The notes below the pieces were generated by a model. The model was not told where the DNA came from. It saw only the letters and a list, made by a program, of their open reading frames with translations, and did not search any database. 23,530 nt of DNA from Candidatus Pacearchaeota archaeon ex4484_71 (lineage in GTDB: Archaea; Nanobdellota; Nanobdellia; Pacearchaeales; GW2011-AR1). Of this stretch, positions 1 through 7,886 are shown in pieces. Each line of letters starts with the position of its first letter. Position 1 is the first letter of the stretch. The DNA is taken from the NCBI GenBank assembly GCA_002254395.1, contig NJDN01000001.1, forward strand, positions 1 through 23,530, written 5' to 3'. The position numbers and the translations under genes were made by a program.

Positions 1-844
1 TGGATGCTAAGATAAAAATTTTTTCAGGATCGGAATGCGAGACTTTATTTATTACTGGAGATGTTATGCTAAACGTTGGGTTAAAAAAATAAAAATAAAG
101 ACCCTTTGTGGGAAAATACTCTGCCTCTCTTTTATACTCCTTTATTTTATTTTCAATTTCAATTTCAACTATGCCCGCTACCTTTTCTAAAGAGTCGAAA
201 TTTCTCTCATAAACTATATCAAAGACTCTCTTGAGATCATCACGATAATAAATTAATGCATTATCTATCTCCTTCCCTATTTTCCCAGGAACGGATTCAA
301 AAATTTCTTCTTTGGATATTTTAGGATAAATTTCTCTCAAGAATTCAAAAACCTTTTTATCCCCAAACGTATAATCCATTATAATCGCGGAACACACCAA
401 CAACTCAAAGTTCTTTGTATCAAAGTAATTTCCTTCATTGGCAAGATCAAAAAGAGCGTGGGAAGAACAGTAAGTAGAATCTGTTTTTATAATCCCTTCC
501 TTTTTTTCTAGAAGGTCATTAATGGGGTGGTGATCCACCACTAACACCTTTCCCTTCTCTCTGAGCATTCCCAAACCCTCCGGAAAATTATCTGCGTTCC
601 AATCCGTTAAAATAAGAAAATCGTAATTCCTTCGTTTAGAAAATTCTTCTAGAACCCCCGATCCATATTGGAGAAACTCCACAAAAGAGGAGGATATCCC
701 TCTAGATTTTAAGATTTTCTTTAAAAAAATACCCGATACAATTCCATCAACATCTGTATGTGTAAGAATTCCTACTTTCCCCTCTTTTGGGATCGAATCA
801 ATAAAATCATGAAAATCTTTTGGGGATCCTAAAAGATATTTCAT
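1..844 (-). CDS. DHH-family phosphoesterase, C-terminus cut by window edge
   Basis: I read this frame directly on the minus strand: it opens with ATG at 844 and runs without a stop to base 1, giving 281 codons, so the C-terminus is missing. Residues 29-34 (HTDVDG), D81 and D104-H105-H106 followed by P are the metal-binding motifs of the DHH superfamily (RecJ-like nucleases, oligoribonucleases and nucleotide phosphodiesterases). The part that would show a DHHA1 substrate domain lies outside, so nuclease versus dinucleotide phosphodiesterase cannot be decided. The start codon directly follows the TAA of the hydrolase upstream (no spacer), and a GGAG/AAGG stretch sits 5-9 nt before it, so the two genes are very probably translated from one mRNA. 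Confidence 0.85.
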   Translation of the reverse strand, partial: MKYLLGSPKDFHDFIDSIPKEGKVGILTHTDVDGIVSGIFLKKILKSRGISSSFVEFLQYGSGVLEEFSKRRNYDFLILTDWNADNFPEGLGMLREKGKVLVVDHHPINDLLEKKEGIIKTDSTYCSSHALFDLANEGNYFDTKNFELLVCSAIIMDYTFGDKKVFEFLREIYPKISKEEIFESVPGKIGKEIDNALIYYRDDLKRVFDIVYERNFDSLEKVAGIVEIEIENKIKEYKREAEYFPTKGLYFYFFNPTFSITSPVINKVSHSDPEKIFILAS

Positions 845-1510
845 TTATTCCTTCTCCAAAATTTTTACTTTAATTCCGCTTTCTTCACAGATTTCCTTAA
901 ACTCTTGCGCGTCCTCAATTGAACCTGCAACGCTCCCCCAGTGCATAGGTATAGCAATATCTGGTTTTATCAACTTTGCTGCTTCGGCTGCCTCGTCAGC
1001 ACTCATAGTAAATCTCCCCCCCACGGGCAACAAGGCAACAAAGGTTTTGCCTTTGTGATGGTATCCCGTTAATTTTTGCATCTCAGGAATAAAATCCGTG
1101 TCTCCTGCATGATAAATTATCACATCATTCAATTGAATTAAATATCCTACAACCCCATCTTCTTTTTTGTGAAAATGTTTATTTATATTATAAGCTGGAA
1201 AAGCTGTCACCCTCAAACCGTTTATAGACAACTCTTGTCCTTGTTCCATAATTTCCATTCTTATAGAAACATTAAATCTTGTTGCCTTACTCTGGCAATT
1301 TGCAGTCATTATAATCTTTGTTCCTTCTTTAACAATTTTCTCTAAATCCTGAAAGCTACAATGATCATAATGATCATGAGTTAAAAAGATGTAATCTGCC
1401 TTGGGGAGGTTGTCTTTTATCTGGTAAGGATCCACATAAATAACAGCAGAATTTTCAATTAAAAAACCTGCATTTCCCAACCAACGGACATTTACTTCCC
1501 CTACCTTCAT
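845..1510 (-). CDS. Metallo-beta-lactamase-fold metal-dependent hydrolase (UPF0173/UlaG-like)
   Basis: A 221-residue protein of the length usual for the UPF0173 group. The metal site is visible as H45-D46-H47-Y-D49-H50, followed by H134-A-G-D137 and H190 in MHWGS near the C-terminus, the order expected for the metallo-beta-lactamase fold. Family members are cytosolic hydrolases, and the physiological substrate of this group is mostly unknown, so I give no substrate. ATG at 1510 has a TATA-like element centred about 27 bp upstream, which suggests a leaderless mRNA. The GGTGA just before the ATG is too close to act as a normal Shine-Dalgarno site. It is the first gene of a pair with the DHH phosphoesterase. 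Confidence 0.85.
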   Translation of the reverse strand: MKVGEVNVRWLGNAGFLIENSAVIYVDPYQIKDNLPKADYIFLTHDHYDHCSFQDLEKIVKEGTKIIMTANCQSKATRFNVSIRMEIMEQGQELSINGLRVTAFPAYNINKHFHKKEDGVVGYLIQLNDVIIYHAGDTDFIPEMQKLTGYHHKGKTFVALLPVGGRFTMSADEAAEAAKLIKPDIAIPMHWGSVAGSIEDAQEFKEICEESGIKVKILEKE

Positions 1511-1532
1511 GTCACCCTTGAAAGAAAGAATG

Positions 1533-1542
1533 GTTTTTAAGA
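1533..1542 (-). promoter_or_regulatory. TATA box for the metallo-beta-lactamase-fold gene
   Basis: The minus strand reads TCTTAAAAAC, centred about 27 bp before the ATG at 1510. This fits an archaeal TATA box driving a leaderless or nearly leaderless transcript. Confidence 0.45.
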
Positions 1543-1565
1543 TTTAGGGTACAAAATTAATAGAA

Positions 1566-2498
1566 CTATTTTTTAACCTTCTTATAACCCTTATAGAACT
1601 CAATCTTTCTGATTTTACCCGTTTCCTCATTTAAATCTATTAATGTATTTGCATCCTTTCCAAACCCTGCATTTATTACTACTGTCTTCCCAATCCTATC
1701 TTTCCCAAAATGTTCATGGATATGCCCTCCCACACAAACAAGAGGCTTGTATCTAATACACATCTCTCTAGCCAAAGAAGAACCCGCATGCTTATTGTGA
1801 GCAGAAGATGCTTTATCCTTTATCACATCAAGCTTTGTATTGTATGGAACATTGTGAGTTATAAACATTGTAGGCATTTTTTTATCTCTAGACTTAAACA
1901 CATTATCTAATTTAGAATGTATCCTCCCATAAGCCCTTCTCAATTTTTCATACTCTTCCTCATTCACTTGTTTTTTTATCTTTTTCTTTCTAATATTAAG
2001 AGATTCGTAAGCACTTACAAGACCATATCCTAAAAAATTAACTCCAGAGAATTTATGATTTTTATACTGGCAGTCTTTAATATTTTTCAATCCTTTTGTT
2101 AAAGCGGGATTCGTTTTGTCCCCCAACCACCAATCGTAAAATGCCTTTAGGTAATTATAGTTTGTTTTCTCGATATCTTTTATCCTCGTTTCCCCATAAC
2201 TCTGGTCCCAATTTCCAGGAACGATAAAAACTGGCTTCCCAAAAGAGTTCAAATATTCCAAAATTTTTCTCCCTCTTGCCAATGACTCTTTTTCCATACG
2301 CCTAAGATTTCTTTTACCAACATATTTGTCAATATACTCTTCGTAGCTTGATTTATTGCCTTTTTTAAAGAGGCTCTTGTAAATTTCTCCAATCTCACCA
2401 TCCCAACTAAAATCTCCTACACAAACTATACAATCAAATTGCTTAAAGTGAATTTTGGGCATTCTCCCATGAAGATCTCCAATGACGAGTATTCTCAT
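1566..2498 (-). CDS. Calcineurin-like metallophosphoesterase
   Basis: A 310-residue protein from ATG at 2498. A TTG three codons further upstream is possible, but MRILVIGDLHGR is the natural beginning of the fold. The signature blocks appear in order: GDLHGR at residues 7-12, GDFSWDGE soon after, GNWDQ in place of the usual GNHD block, THNVPYN, and GGHIHEHFG near the C-terminus. This is the dinuclear metal site of the calcineurin-like phosphoesterase superfamily. A charged insert of roughly 60-80 residues lies between the first and second metal blocks. Such enzymes cut phosphomonoesters, phosphodiesters or nucleic acids; the substrate is not predictable here. It lies 31 bp downstream of AsnRS on the same strand. 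Confidence 0.85.
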   Translation of the reverse strand: MRILVIGDLHGRMPKIHFKQFDCIVCVGDFSWDGEIGEIYKSLFKKGNKSSYEEYIDKYVGKRNLRRMEKESLARGRKILEYLNSFGKPVFIVPGNWDQSYGETRIKDIEKTNYNYLKAFYDWWLGDKTNPALTKGLKNIKDCQYKNHKFSGVNFLGYGLVSAYESLNIRKKKIKKQVNEEEYEKLRRAYGRIHSKLDNVFKSRDKKMPTMFITHNVPYNTKLDVIKDKASSAHNKHAGSSLAREMCIRYKPLVCVGGHIHEHFGKDRIGKTVVINAGFGKDANTLIDLNEETGKIRKIEFYKGYKKVKK

Positions 2499-2529
2499 AC
2501 ATCCCAAAATAAAAAAGAACTTAAAAAAC

Positions 2530-3819
2530 TTAAGGATTTAACCTGGTGGGAGTCCTCGGAAAAGGGATTGCGTCTTTTATTGTTTTGAATCCACATATCC
2601 ATGCTACAAACCTCTCAAGACCGAGACCAAAACCTGCATGAGGCACGCTCCCATATCTTCTAGAATCAAGATACCAGTCACTTGCACCTAAATCAATCTT
2701 TGCTTTCTTCAATCTTTCAACTATTTTTTTCAGATCCGGCTCTCTTTGTGAACCGTCGACCATCTCCCCTACTCCTGGAGCAAGAAGGTTGAAGTTTGTT
2801 CCAGTTCCAGGTTTTTTTAGATCTTCACCATGATAAAACTTTAATAGCTCAAGAGGATAATTTGTCACAAACACAAAATTATCTCCATAGTATTTGGCCA
2901 ACCCTCTCTCTTCCGCAGAACCGAAGTCATCCCCATATTTTATTTTGTGACCATTATTTTGCAAAGTTTTCACCGCTTCTTCGTAAGTTATTCTCTTGAA
3001 AGGAGATTTTATCTTTTTCAAAAAAGAAATATCTGCCCCTAAAACATCCAAGTCTTTTTTATTCTCCTTTAAAACTTTCTTTATAGCATAGACTATAGAC
3101 TCTTCGGCAATTTTCATATCATCTTCAAGATCCATCCAAGCCCCTTCCACCTCAAAGTGCCAAAACTCTGTAACATGCCAAGGCGTTTTTGATTTCTCTG
3201 CCCTAAAACTAGGGGCCATCGCATAAGCTTTCCCAACAGAGTGAATGAAATTCTCTGCATAGAATTGCCATGATTGTGTTAAATATGCTTTCTTTCCGAA
3301 ATAATTAAGTTCAAAAACTTCTGATCCTCCCTCGCTAGATGCCCCACTTAATGATGGAGCTTCAATTTCCGTAAAACCATTTTTATGCATATACTCATGA
3401 AGAGCAAACATGACCGTACTCCTTATTTTCATTGCGGAACTCATTTTCCTCGAACGCAACCACAAATGCCTCCGATCCCCTAATAACTCCTCATTAAGGT
3501 CTTTATTTATTGGGAACTCGTTAGACTTCCCAACAACATTTATTTTTGAAACAGAAATTTCATAACCAGAAGGAGCTCTTTTGTCCTCTTTTATTGTTCC
3601 TTCCACCTCTATACTTGCTTCAATTTGTAGGGAATCGATGTCTTTCCATTGGTCTTCAAAATTTTCTCTTTTTAAAACGCACTGGATTACATCAGTGTGA
3701 TCTCTAAGAACTATAAACTTTAGTTTGTTACTACCTCTTTCCCTATAAACCCATCCCCTCACAGCTACTTTTCCTTTTCCTTTCTGCATTGCCTCGGAAA
3801 TTGTGATGAATTTTACCAT
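2530..3819 (-). CDS. asnS: Asparaginyl-tRNA synthetase
   Basis: A class IIb aminoacyl-tRNA synthetase of 429 residues that charges tRNA(Asn) with asparagine in the cytosol. The N-terminal OB-fold anticodon-binding domain begins VRGWVYRERGSNKLKFIVLR. Motif 2 is FRAEKSKTPWHVTEFWHFE and motif 3 is GFGLGLERFVAW. The C-terminal PFPRTPTRL is the AsnRS form (AspRS has LFPRDRKRL), and GSQRE and YGSVPHAGFG also match archaeal AsnRS. I chose ATG at 3819 over a TTG at 3834 because a TATA-like element lies about 26 bp upstream of the ATG. AsnRS indicates that Asn-tRNA(Asn) is made directly, so the amidotransferase encoded nearby should serve tRNA(Gln). Confidence 0.93.
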   Translation of the reverse strand: MVKFITISEAMQKGKGKVAVRGWVYRERGSNKLKFIVLRDHTDVIQCVLKRENFEDQWKDIDSLQIEASIEVEGTIKEDKRAPSGYEISVSKINVVGKSNEFPINKDLNEELLGDRRHLWLRSRKMSSAMKIRSTVMFALHEYMHKNGFTEIEAPSLSGASSEGGSEVFELNYFGKKAYLTQSWQFYAENFIHSVGKAYAMAPSFRAEKSKTPWHVTEFWHFEVEGAWMDLEDDMKIAEESIVYAIKKVLKENKKDLDVLGADISFLKKIKSPFKRITYEEAVKTLQNNGHKIKYGDDFGSAEERGLAKYYGDNFVFVTNYPLELLKFYHGEDLKKPGTGTNFNLLAPGVGEMVDGSQREPDLKKIVERLKKAKIDLGASDWYLDSRRYGSVPHAGFGLGLERFVAWICGFKTIKDAIPFPRTPTRLNP

Positions 3820-3839
3820 AAGATATGTTAACAAAAAGA

Positions 3840-3850
3840 GTTTTTAATTA
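3840..3850 (-). promoter_or_regulatory. TATA box for asnS
   Basis: The minus strand reads TAATTAAAAAC, about 26 bp before the ATG at 3819. The spacing supports that ATG as a leaderless start. Confidence 0.45.
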
Positions 3851-3857
3851 TTTTTAT

Positions 3858-4424
3858 TTAATTTTTAGCAGGACTAGATCTCAAAAATACGCCCAAATAG
3901 GGGTCTCTTCCCTTGACAAAGTCTCCCATCACAGCATAAAGCTCTCCTGCCATCTTTTTTGCCAGCCCTTCATTATCTTCATTAAAATGTATATAATGCG
4001 TGGGGGAAATAGAAACTATGAAATTTCCAAAAGCAGGAGTATAAATGCTTCCAAAAGTAGAATCCCACATCCTATGTGCACGTGGTTTTTTCTTTAGAAG
4101 ATACCTCATTCTCTCTTCTGAGTTTTTCAATCCTTTTTCAGGATTCCTATGAAAAATTAATGCTCTAGCCTCCATGGTTTTTGCCCCATACGTATCCAGA
4201 ACATAAAGATCTTCGTAAACTTTTATCTCTCCCTCGGGATTATGGACCCTACAATCATGCCATCCCAAACCTCTAGAATCTCCTTCTTCTAAAACATCGA
4301 ATAAATTGTTTTTCCATGGCAATAAAAAAACTCCCTCACCAACCTTAAACCCTACATCGTAAGTCAGAGGCTCTCCATCGAGAAAATCATTAAAAGGTAA
4401 TATTTTTAGATATCTCCTAGACAT
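3858..4424 (-). CDS. Conserved-looking protein of unknown function between asnS and aspS
   Basis: A 188-residue soluble protein that I do not recognise. ATG at 4424 is preferred to a TTG at 4439 because a good TATA box is centred 27 bp upstream of the ATG. Visible traits are a mixed alpha/beta composition, no membrane segment, many aromatic residues, several well-spaced histidines and aspartates (GLGWHDCRVHNP at about 53-64, PTHYIHFNED in the C-terminal third) and a basic patch KKKPRAHRMW. There is no Walker, CxxC or HxH-type signature that would name a family. It sits between two class II synthetases on the same strand but has its own promoter, so a role in translation is only suggested by position. 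Confidence 0.75.
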   Translation of the reverse strand: MSRRYLKILPFNDFLDGEPLTYDVGFKVGEGVFLLPWKNNLFDVLEEGDSRGLGWHDCRVHNPEGEIKVYEDLYVLDTYGAKTMEARALIFHRNPEKGLKNSEERMRYLLKKKPRAHRMWDSTFGSIYTPAFGNFIVSISPTHYIHFNEDNEGLAKKMAGELYAVMGDFVKGRDPYLGVFLRSSPAKN

Positions 4425-4445
4425 TCTACAAAGAAACAATACCTG

Positions 4446-4457
4446 TATTTAAAAATA
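4446..4457 (-). promoter_or_regulatory. TATA box for the unknown gene
   Basis: The minus strand reads TATTTTTAAATA, centred 27 bp before ATG 4424. It is one of the clearer TATA elements here and is the main reason for choosing that start. Confidence 0.55.
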
Positions 4458-4478
4458 TCTTCTGTGGAGACGATATAT

Positions 4479-5759
4479 TTAGGGAGTCAATCTCTTCCTA
4501 TCTCTCGGGAATAATGTAACTTCTCGAATATTATCAACACCTAAAATGGCCTGACTTATTCTCTCAAGACCTATACTCCAACCTGCATGTTCGGGAGCAC
4601 CATACCTAAACGCATCAATATACCATTTGAAATCATCTGGATTCAGTCCTTTGTCTTTGAGTTGCTGAATTAAAACCTCGGGCACATGAACTCTTTGTCC
4701 TCCAGAACTGATTTCCAAACCCCCATACAAAGCATCAAAACCTCCGGAAATTCCTTTCTCTCTGTCTTTTGGCCAAATATAAAAAGGCTTAACTTCGATA
4801 GGCCATTCATATGTAAAAACTATTGCATTTGGATTCAACTCGCAGAGTTTCCTCTCAGCCTCGGGCTCAAAATCATCTCCAAACTTCATATCAAACCCAT
4901 GCTTGTTCAATAACTCAATTGCTTCCTTGTAAGTGAAATATTTCGCACTTGGAATTTTCAAATCAATTCCCAATAAATTAAGCTCATGCTTGTTTTTCTC
5001 CAAAACTCTCTTGACAATATACTTCACAACCTCCTCAAGATATTTCATAACTTTGAGGTCATCACAGAAACCAACTTCAACATCCATCTGCCTAATCTCG
5101 TTTATGTGCCTAGAAGTGTCGTGCTTCTCTGCTCTCCATATTGCCCCTGTAGAAAAAACTTTTTCCAATGAAATTGCCATGAGCTGTTTGTAAAGCTGGG
5201 GAGATTGAGCAAGATACGCTTTCTTATCAAAATATTTCACCTCAAACAAGTCGGTGCCTCCTTCTGTAGATGTTGCGATTATCCCAGGAGGTTGTATTTC
5301 TATAAACCCTTCGTTGAAAAAATATTCACGATAGGCATTTATAATTGTAGATTGTATTTTAAATATTGCCTGAACAAGAGGCTTACGAACATCCAAAGAC
5401 CGGAAATCCAATCTTTTAGGAAGCGTTGACTTAACTGTTTTCTCATTTACATGAATTGGCAAATCCTCCGCGGGATTTAATATTTCAATACTCTTTACTT
5501 CTATTTCTACATCCCCTCTCACAAACTCTGCTTTTATCTTAGCAGGCTTAACCTTTCCTCTTACTTCAACAACAGACTCTAAACTTAAATTCGAAATTTT
5601 ATCCAAGATTTCCTTTTCTTTAACAACACACTGAACTATTCCGGTGATATCTCTTATCAAAAGGAACTTCATTTTAGCCATATCTCTAATTTCATAAACC
5701 CACCCCTTGATCATGGCTTGCTTTTCTTCCTTAAGATCCGAGATGTAACTTCTATCCAT
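4479..5759 (-). CDS. aspS: Aspartyl-tRNA synthetase
   Basis: A class IIb synthetase of 426 residues, the length of archaeal AspRS, which lacks the GAD insert of the bacterial enzyme. The OB-fold domain carries IKGWVYEIRD. ATSTEGGTDLF and LAQSPQLYKQ form the active-site region, motif 2 is WRAEKHDTSRHINE, motif 3 is GWSIGLERI, and the protein ends LFPRDRKRLTP. From memory of the Thermococcus enzyme, discriminating archaeal AspRS has Trp at the position that is Y22 here, and non-discriminating ones have His, so residue reading does not settle whether tRNA(Asn) is rejected. The presence of AsnRS makes discrimination likely. ATG at 5759 has a TATA box 27 bp upstream. Confidence 0.93.
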   Translation of the reverse strand: MDRSYISDLKEEKQAMIKGWVYEIRDMAKMKFLLIRDITGIVQCVVKEKEILDKISNLSLESVVEVRGKVKPAKIKAEFVRGDVEIEVKSIEILNPAEDLPIHVNEKTVKSTLPKRLDFRSLDVRKPLVQAIFKIQSTIINAYREYFFNEGFIEIQPPGIIATSTEGGTDLFEVKYFDKKAYLAQSPQLYKQLMAISLEKVFSTGAIWRAEKHDTSRHINEIRQMDVEVGFCDDLKVMKYLEEVVKYIVKRVLEKNKHELNLLGIDLKIPSAKYFTYKEAIELLNKHGFDMKFGDDFEPEAERKLCELNPNAIVFTYEWPIEVKPFYIWPKDREKGISGGFDALYGGLEISSGGQRVHVPEVLIQQLKDKGLNPDDFKWYIDAFRYGAPEHAGWSIGLERISQAILGVDNIREVTLFPRDRKRLTP

Positions 5760-5780
5760 TAAAAAGCAAAAGAAGAAGGA

Positions 5781-5792
5781 TTTATTAAATTA
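5781..5792 (-). promoter_or_regulatory. TATA box for aspS
   Basis: The minus strand reads TAATTTAATAAA, centred 27 bp before ATG 5759, which indicates a leaderless transcript. The rest of the 109-bp gap to gatE shows nothing else. Confidence 0.5.
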
Positions 5793-5868
5793 TTGCTCTC
5801 TATTTTCACATCTTAAATAACTCAGAAACCAAAAAACTAACAATAAAGTCACCTTAAAGCAAGAACTT

Positions 5869-7317
5869 TCATTTTATAAATTTCCTTATAATATCCATTG
5901 CTTCTTTTCCAGATACTTGGCCCTTAAATTCATTCATAACAAGCCCCATATATGCATTTGGATTTAACCCGGGTTTACTCTTTACAGTTTTCATCACCCA
6001 CTCCTCAATCTCTGCTAAAGATTTTTTATCATTTGAAACGGATTCCTTAAGAGATTTCCCTAAAACTAAACTGGAAAGAATATCTTTTACCTCAAAATCC
6101 TTAATCTTACCTTTCTTCAGCATCCTTAAAATATCGCCATAAAAATTCAACACAACATTCTCGACATCCTCGACTGATTTTTTTAAATTCGAAGAAATCT
6201 GAGAAGGATAAATTAACAAAATTTTCGCAATAATCTGAGGATTATCATAAATACTCTTCAACTCTTTGAATTCTTTCAACTTATTTTGTTTTAGCAAAAG
6301 ATTAATCATCTCTTCGCTTAAACCTTCCTTTTTAAGATCTCCTTTTATCTCACTAATTAATTTTGGAAGGTCTCTCTTGGCCTTGTTTATGAAACCCCTA
6401 GAAATTTTTAACAGAGGCAAATCTGTTTCGGGATACATCCTTGCACTTCCAGGAAGAGGGCGCATGAATTTGGAACTTGCATCTTTCAACACATTCCTAA
6501 CTTCCATCCCTACAGGGGTACCAGAGTCTGAAAGCTCTTTTTGTCTTAGAACCTCTTTTTCAATAGCATCAACAAAAACATCCATATCCTGCATTCCTTT
6601 TATCTCCACCCTGTTTTCTCCGCGTATGGAGATATTCACATCTTGCCTTATTGTTCCAATGCCTCTTCGAACATCACAACTTCTGAGAATTTCTCCAAGT
6701 TTCAATGCAACCTCTTTGGCATGATTTGCATCTTTGATTTCTGGAGCAGTCACTACCTCCACAAGAGGAATCCCTAGCCGGTCTAAGTTATAAACGGTTT
6801 TTCCCTCCTCCCTAAGAACTATTCTTGCAGCATCCTCTTCGAGATATAACCATTGAATAGTCACCCTCCCTTTTGAAGTTTCGATATATCCATCTCTGGC
6901 TATTAAGACAGTTCTTTGAAACCCTGAGGTATTTGAGCCATCCACAACAGTTTTTCTCATGATTTGTGAAAGGGGAACAATTTCCATATTCATAAGAAGC
7001 GCAATCTGAACTGCTGTTTTCAATGCAGACTTATTAATCTCTCTTGGAGGTTCCTCGTCAAGCTCAACAAGACAAGAAGTATCATAATTACCTCGATACA
7101 CAAAGGTTCTCCCTTCCTTGGCCTCGTGAGACACCGCTACATCCACCTCTCCAGACTCCCCAGCAACCACATGCAATTTTCTTTTTATTTCATAATCTGG
7201 CTCATCTGATCTCAGAATACTCCTACAATTACAGAAAAGTTTTTTTCCCCCTCCTTCTAGTTGTTGGTGAATTTCTAAACCAGACATAAATTGCAATTTT
7301 TTATAATCTAACTCCAT
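5869..7317 (-). CDS. gatE: Glu-tRNA(Gln) amidotransferase subunit E, lacking the AspRS-like insert
   Basis: GatE binds Glu-tRNA(Gln), phosphorylates its gamma-carboxyl group and, with ammonia from GatD, makes Gln-tRNA(Gln). GLEIHQQL with LFCNC at residues 13-31, SNTSGFQRT at 129-136 (rather than the bacterial GatB pattern) and MRPLPGSARMYPETD at 285-299 identify GatE. The protein is 482 residues from ATG 7317, against roughly 620 for well-studied archaeal GatE. The AspRS-like (GAD) domain expected between RQKEL (about 262) and the MRPLPG block is replaced by about 20 residues. The C-terminal helical and YqeY-like tail domains (about 310-482) remain. A TATA box lies 28 bp upstream of the ATG. 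The partner gatD lies beyond a gene on the opposite strand. Confidence 0.93.
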   Translation of the reverse strand: MELDYKKLQFMSGLEIHQQLEGGGKKLFCNCRSILRSDEPDYEIKRKLHVVAGESGEVDVAVSHEAKEGRTFVYRGNYDTSCLVELDEEPPREINKSALKTAVQIALLMNMEIVPLSQIMRKTVVDGSNTSGFQRTVLIARDGYIETSKGRVTIQWLYLEEDAARIVLREEGKTVYNLDRLGIPLVEVVTAPEIKDANHAKEVALKLGEILRSCDVRRGIGTIRQDVNISIRGENRVEIKGMQDMDVFVDAIEKEVLRQKELSDSGTPVGMEVRNVLKDASSKFMRPLPGSARMYPETDLPLLKISRGFINKAKRDLPKLISEIKGDLKKEGLSEEMINLLLKQNKLKEFKELKSIYDNPQIIAKILLIYPSQISSNLKKSVEDVENVVLNFYGDILRMLKKGKIKDFEVKDILSSLVLGKSLKESVSNDKKSLAEIEEWVMKTVKSKPGLNPNAYMGLVMNEFKGQVSGKEAMDIIRKFIK

Positions 7318-7340
7318 CAAAGAAAAAATAAATCAAACAT

Positions 7341-7350
7341 TAAAAATATT
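7341..7350 (-). promoter_or_regulatory. TATA box for gatE
   Basis: The minus strand reads AATATTTTTA, centred about 28 bp before ATG 7317, in the divergent region shared with the DUF1003 gene. Confidence 0.45.
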
Positions 7351-7381
7351 CCCTATTTCCTGGAATCATCCTTTCAAAACA

Positions 7382-7391
7382 TTTATAATCT
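7382..7391 (+). promoter_or_regulatory. TATA box for the DUF1003 gene
   Basis: The plus strand reads TTTATAATCT, about 30 bp before ATG 7417. Confidence 0.45.
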
Positions 7392-7416
7392 AAATTTCCA
7401 AATAAAAGTATAGAAG

Positions 7417-7863
7417 ATGATTCACAAAAAAGAGGTAAAAAATTCTAAGAAAAAAGATTCCCTTATAAAAAATGGAAATGTACGGGAGTTGCCAATAAAA
7501 CGTCCTTCCCAAATCCCTCCAACATTTGGACAAAAGGCATCGGACACTCTAACAAAGTATGCAGGTAGCTGGGGGTTTATAATTGGATTCTTAGTTTTTC
7601 TTTTAATTTGGATGGCGATAAATGCATACGGGTGGGTTCATTCTTGGGATCCATATCCTTTTATATTATTGAATCTTGTTCTTTCATGCCTTGCAGCAAT
7701 ACAGGCACCAATAATTCTTATGAGCCAAAACAGGGCCGCACAAAAAGACAGACAAAGAGCAGAATACGATTATGCTGTAAACAGAAAATCTGAGAGAGAG
7801 ATTCAGCGTATAATCAAACAACTCACAAGAATTGAAAATAGATTCTTAAAAAATAAAGATTAA
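7417..7863 (+). CDS. DUF1003 family membrane protein
   Basis: A 148-residue protein with a basic N-terminal tail, two hydrophobic helices (about residues 50-70 and 80-100) joined by a short loop with HSWDPYPFILLN, and a charged C-terminal helix. LNLVLSCLAAIQAPIILMSQ followed by NRAAQKDR and DYAVNRKSEREI is the hallmark pattern of DUF1003. The function of the family is not established. It is the only plus-strand gene between gatE and gatD, which it splits; it diverges from gatE and converges on gatD with 23 bp between the stops. Confidence 0.88.
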   Translation: MIHKKEVKNSKKKDSLIKNGNVRELPIKRPSQIPPTFGQKASDTLTKYAGSWGFIIGFLVFLLIWMAINAYGWVHSWDPYPFILLNLVLSCLAAIQAPIILMSQNRAAQKDRQRAEYDYAVNRKSEREIQRIIKQLTRIENRFLKNKD

Positions 7864-7880
7864 AGAAAAAATAAAAAGAG
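7864..7880 (-). terminator. T-rich stretch after gatD
   Basis: Immediately after the gatD stop the minus strand reads CTCTTTTTATTTTTTCT, a run of thymines of the kind archaeal RNA polymerase uses to terminate. No hairpin is associated with it. Confidence 0.35.
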
Positions 7881-7886
7881 TTGAAA

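Noticed and set aside
6266..6724. 152-codon frame antisense to gatE
   Set aside because: Fully inside gatE conserved coding sequence, no recognisable domain.
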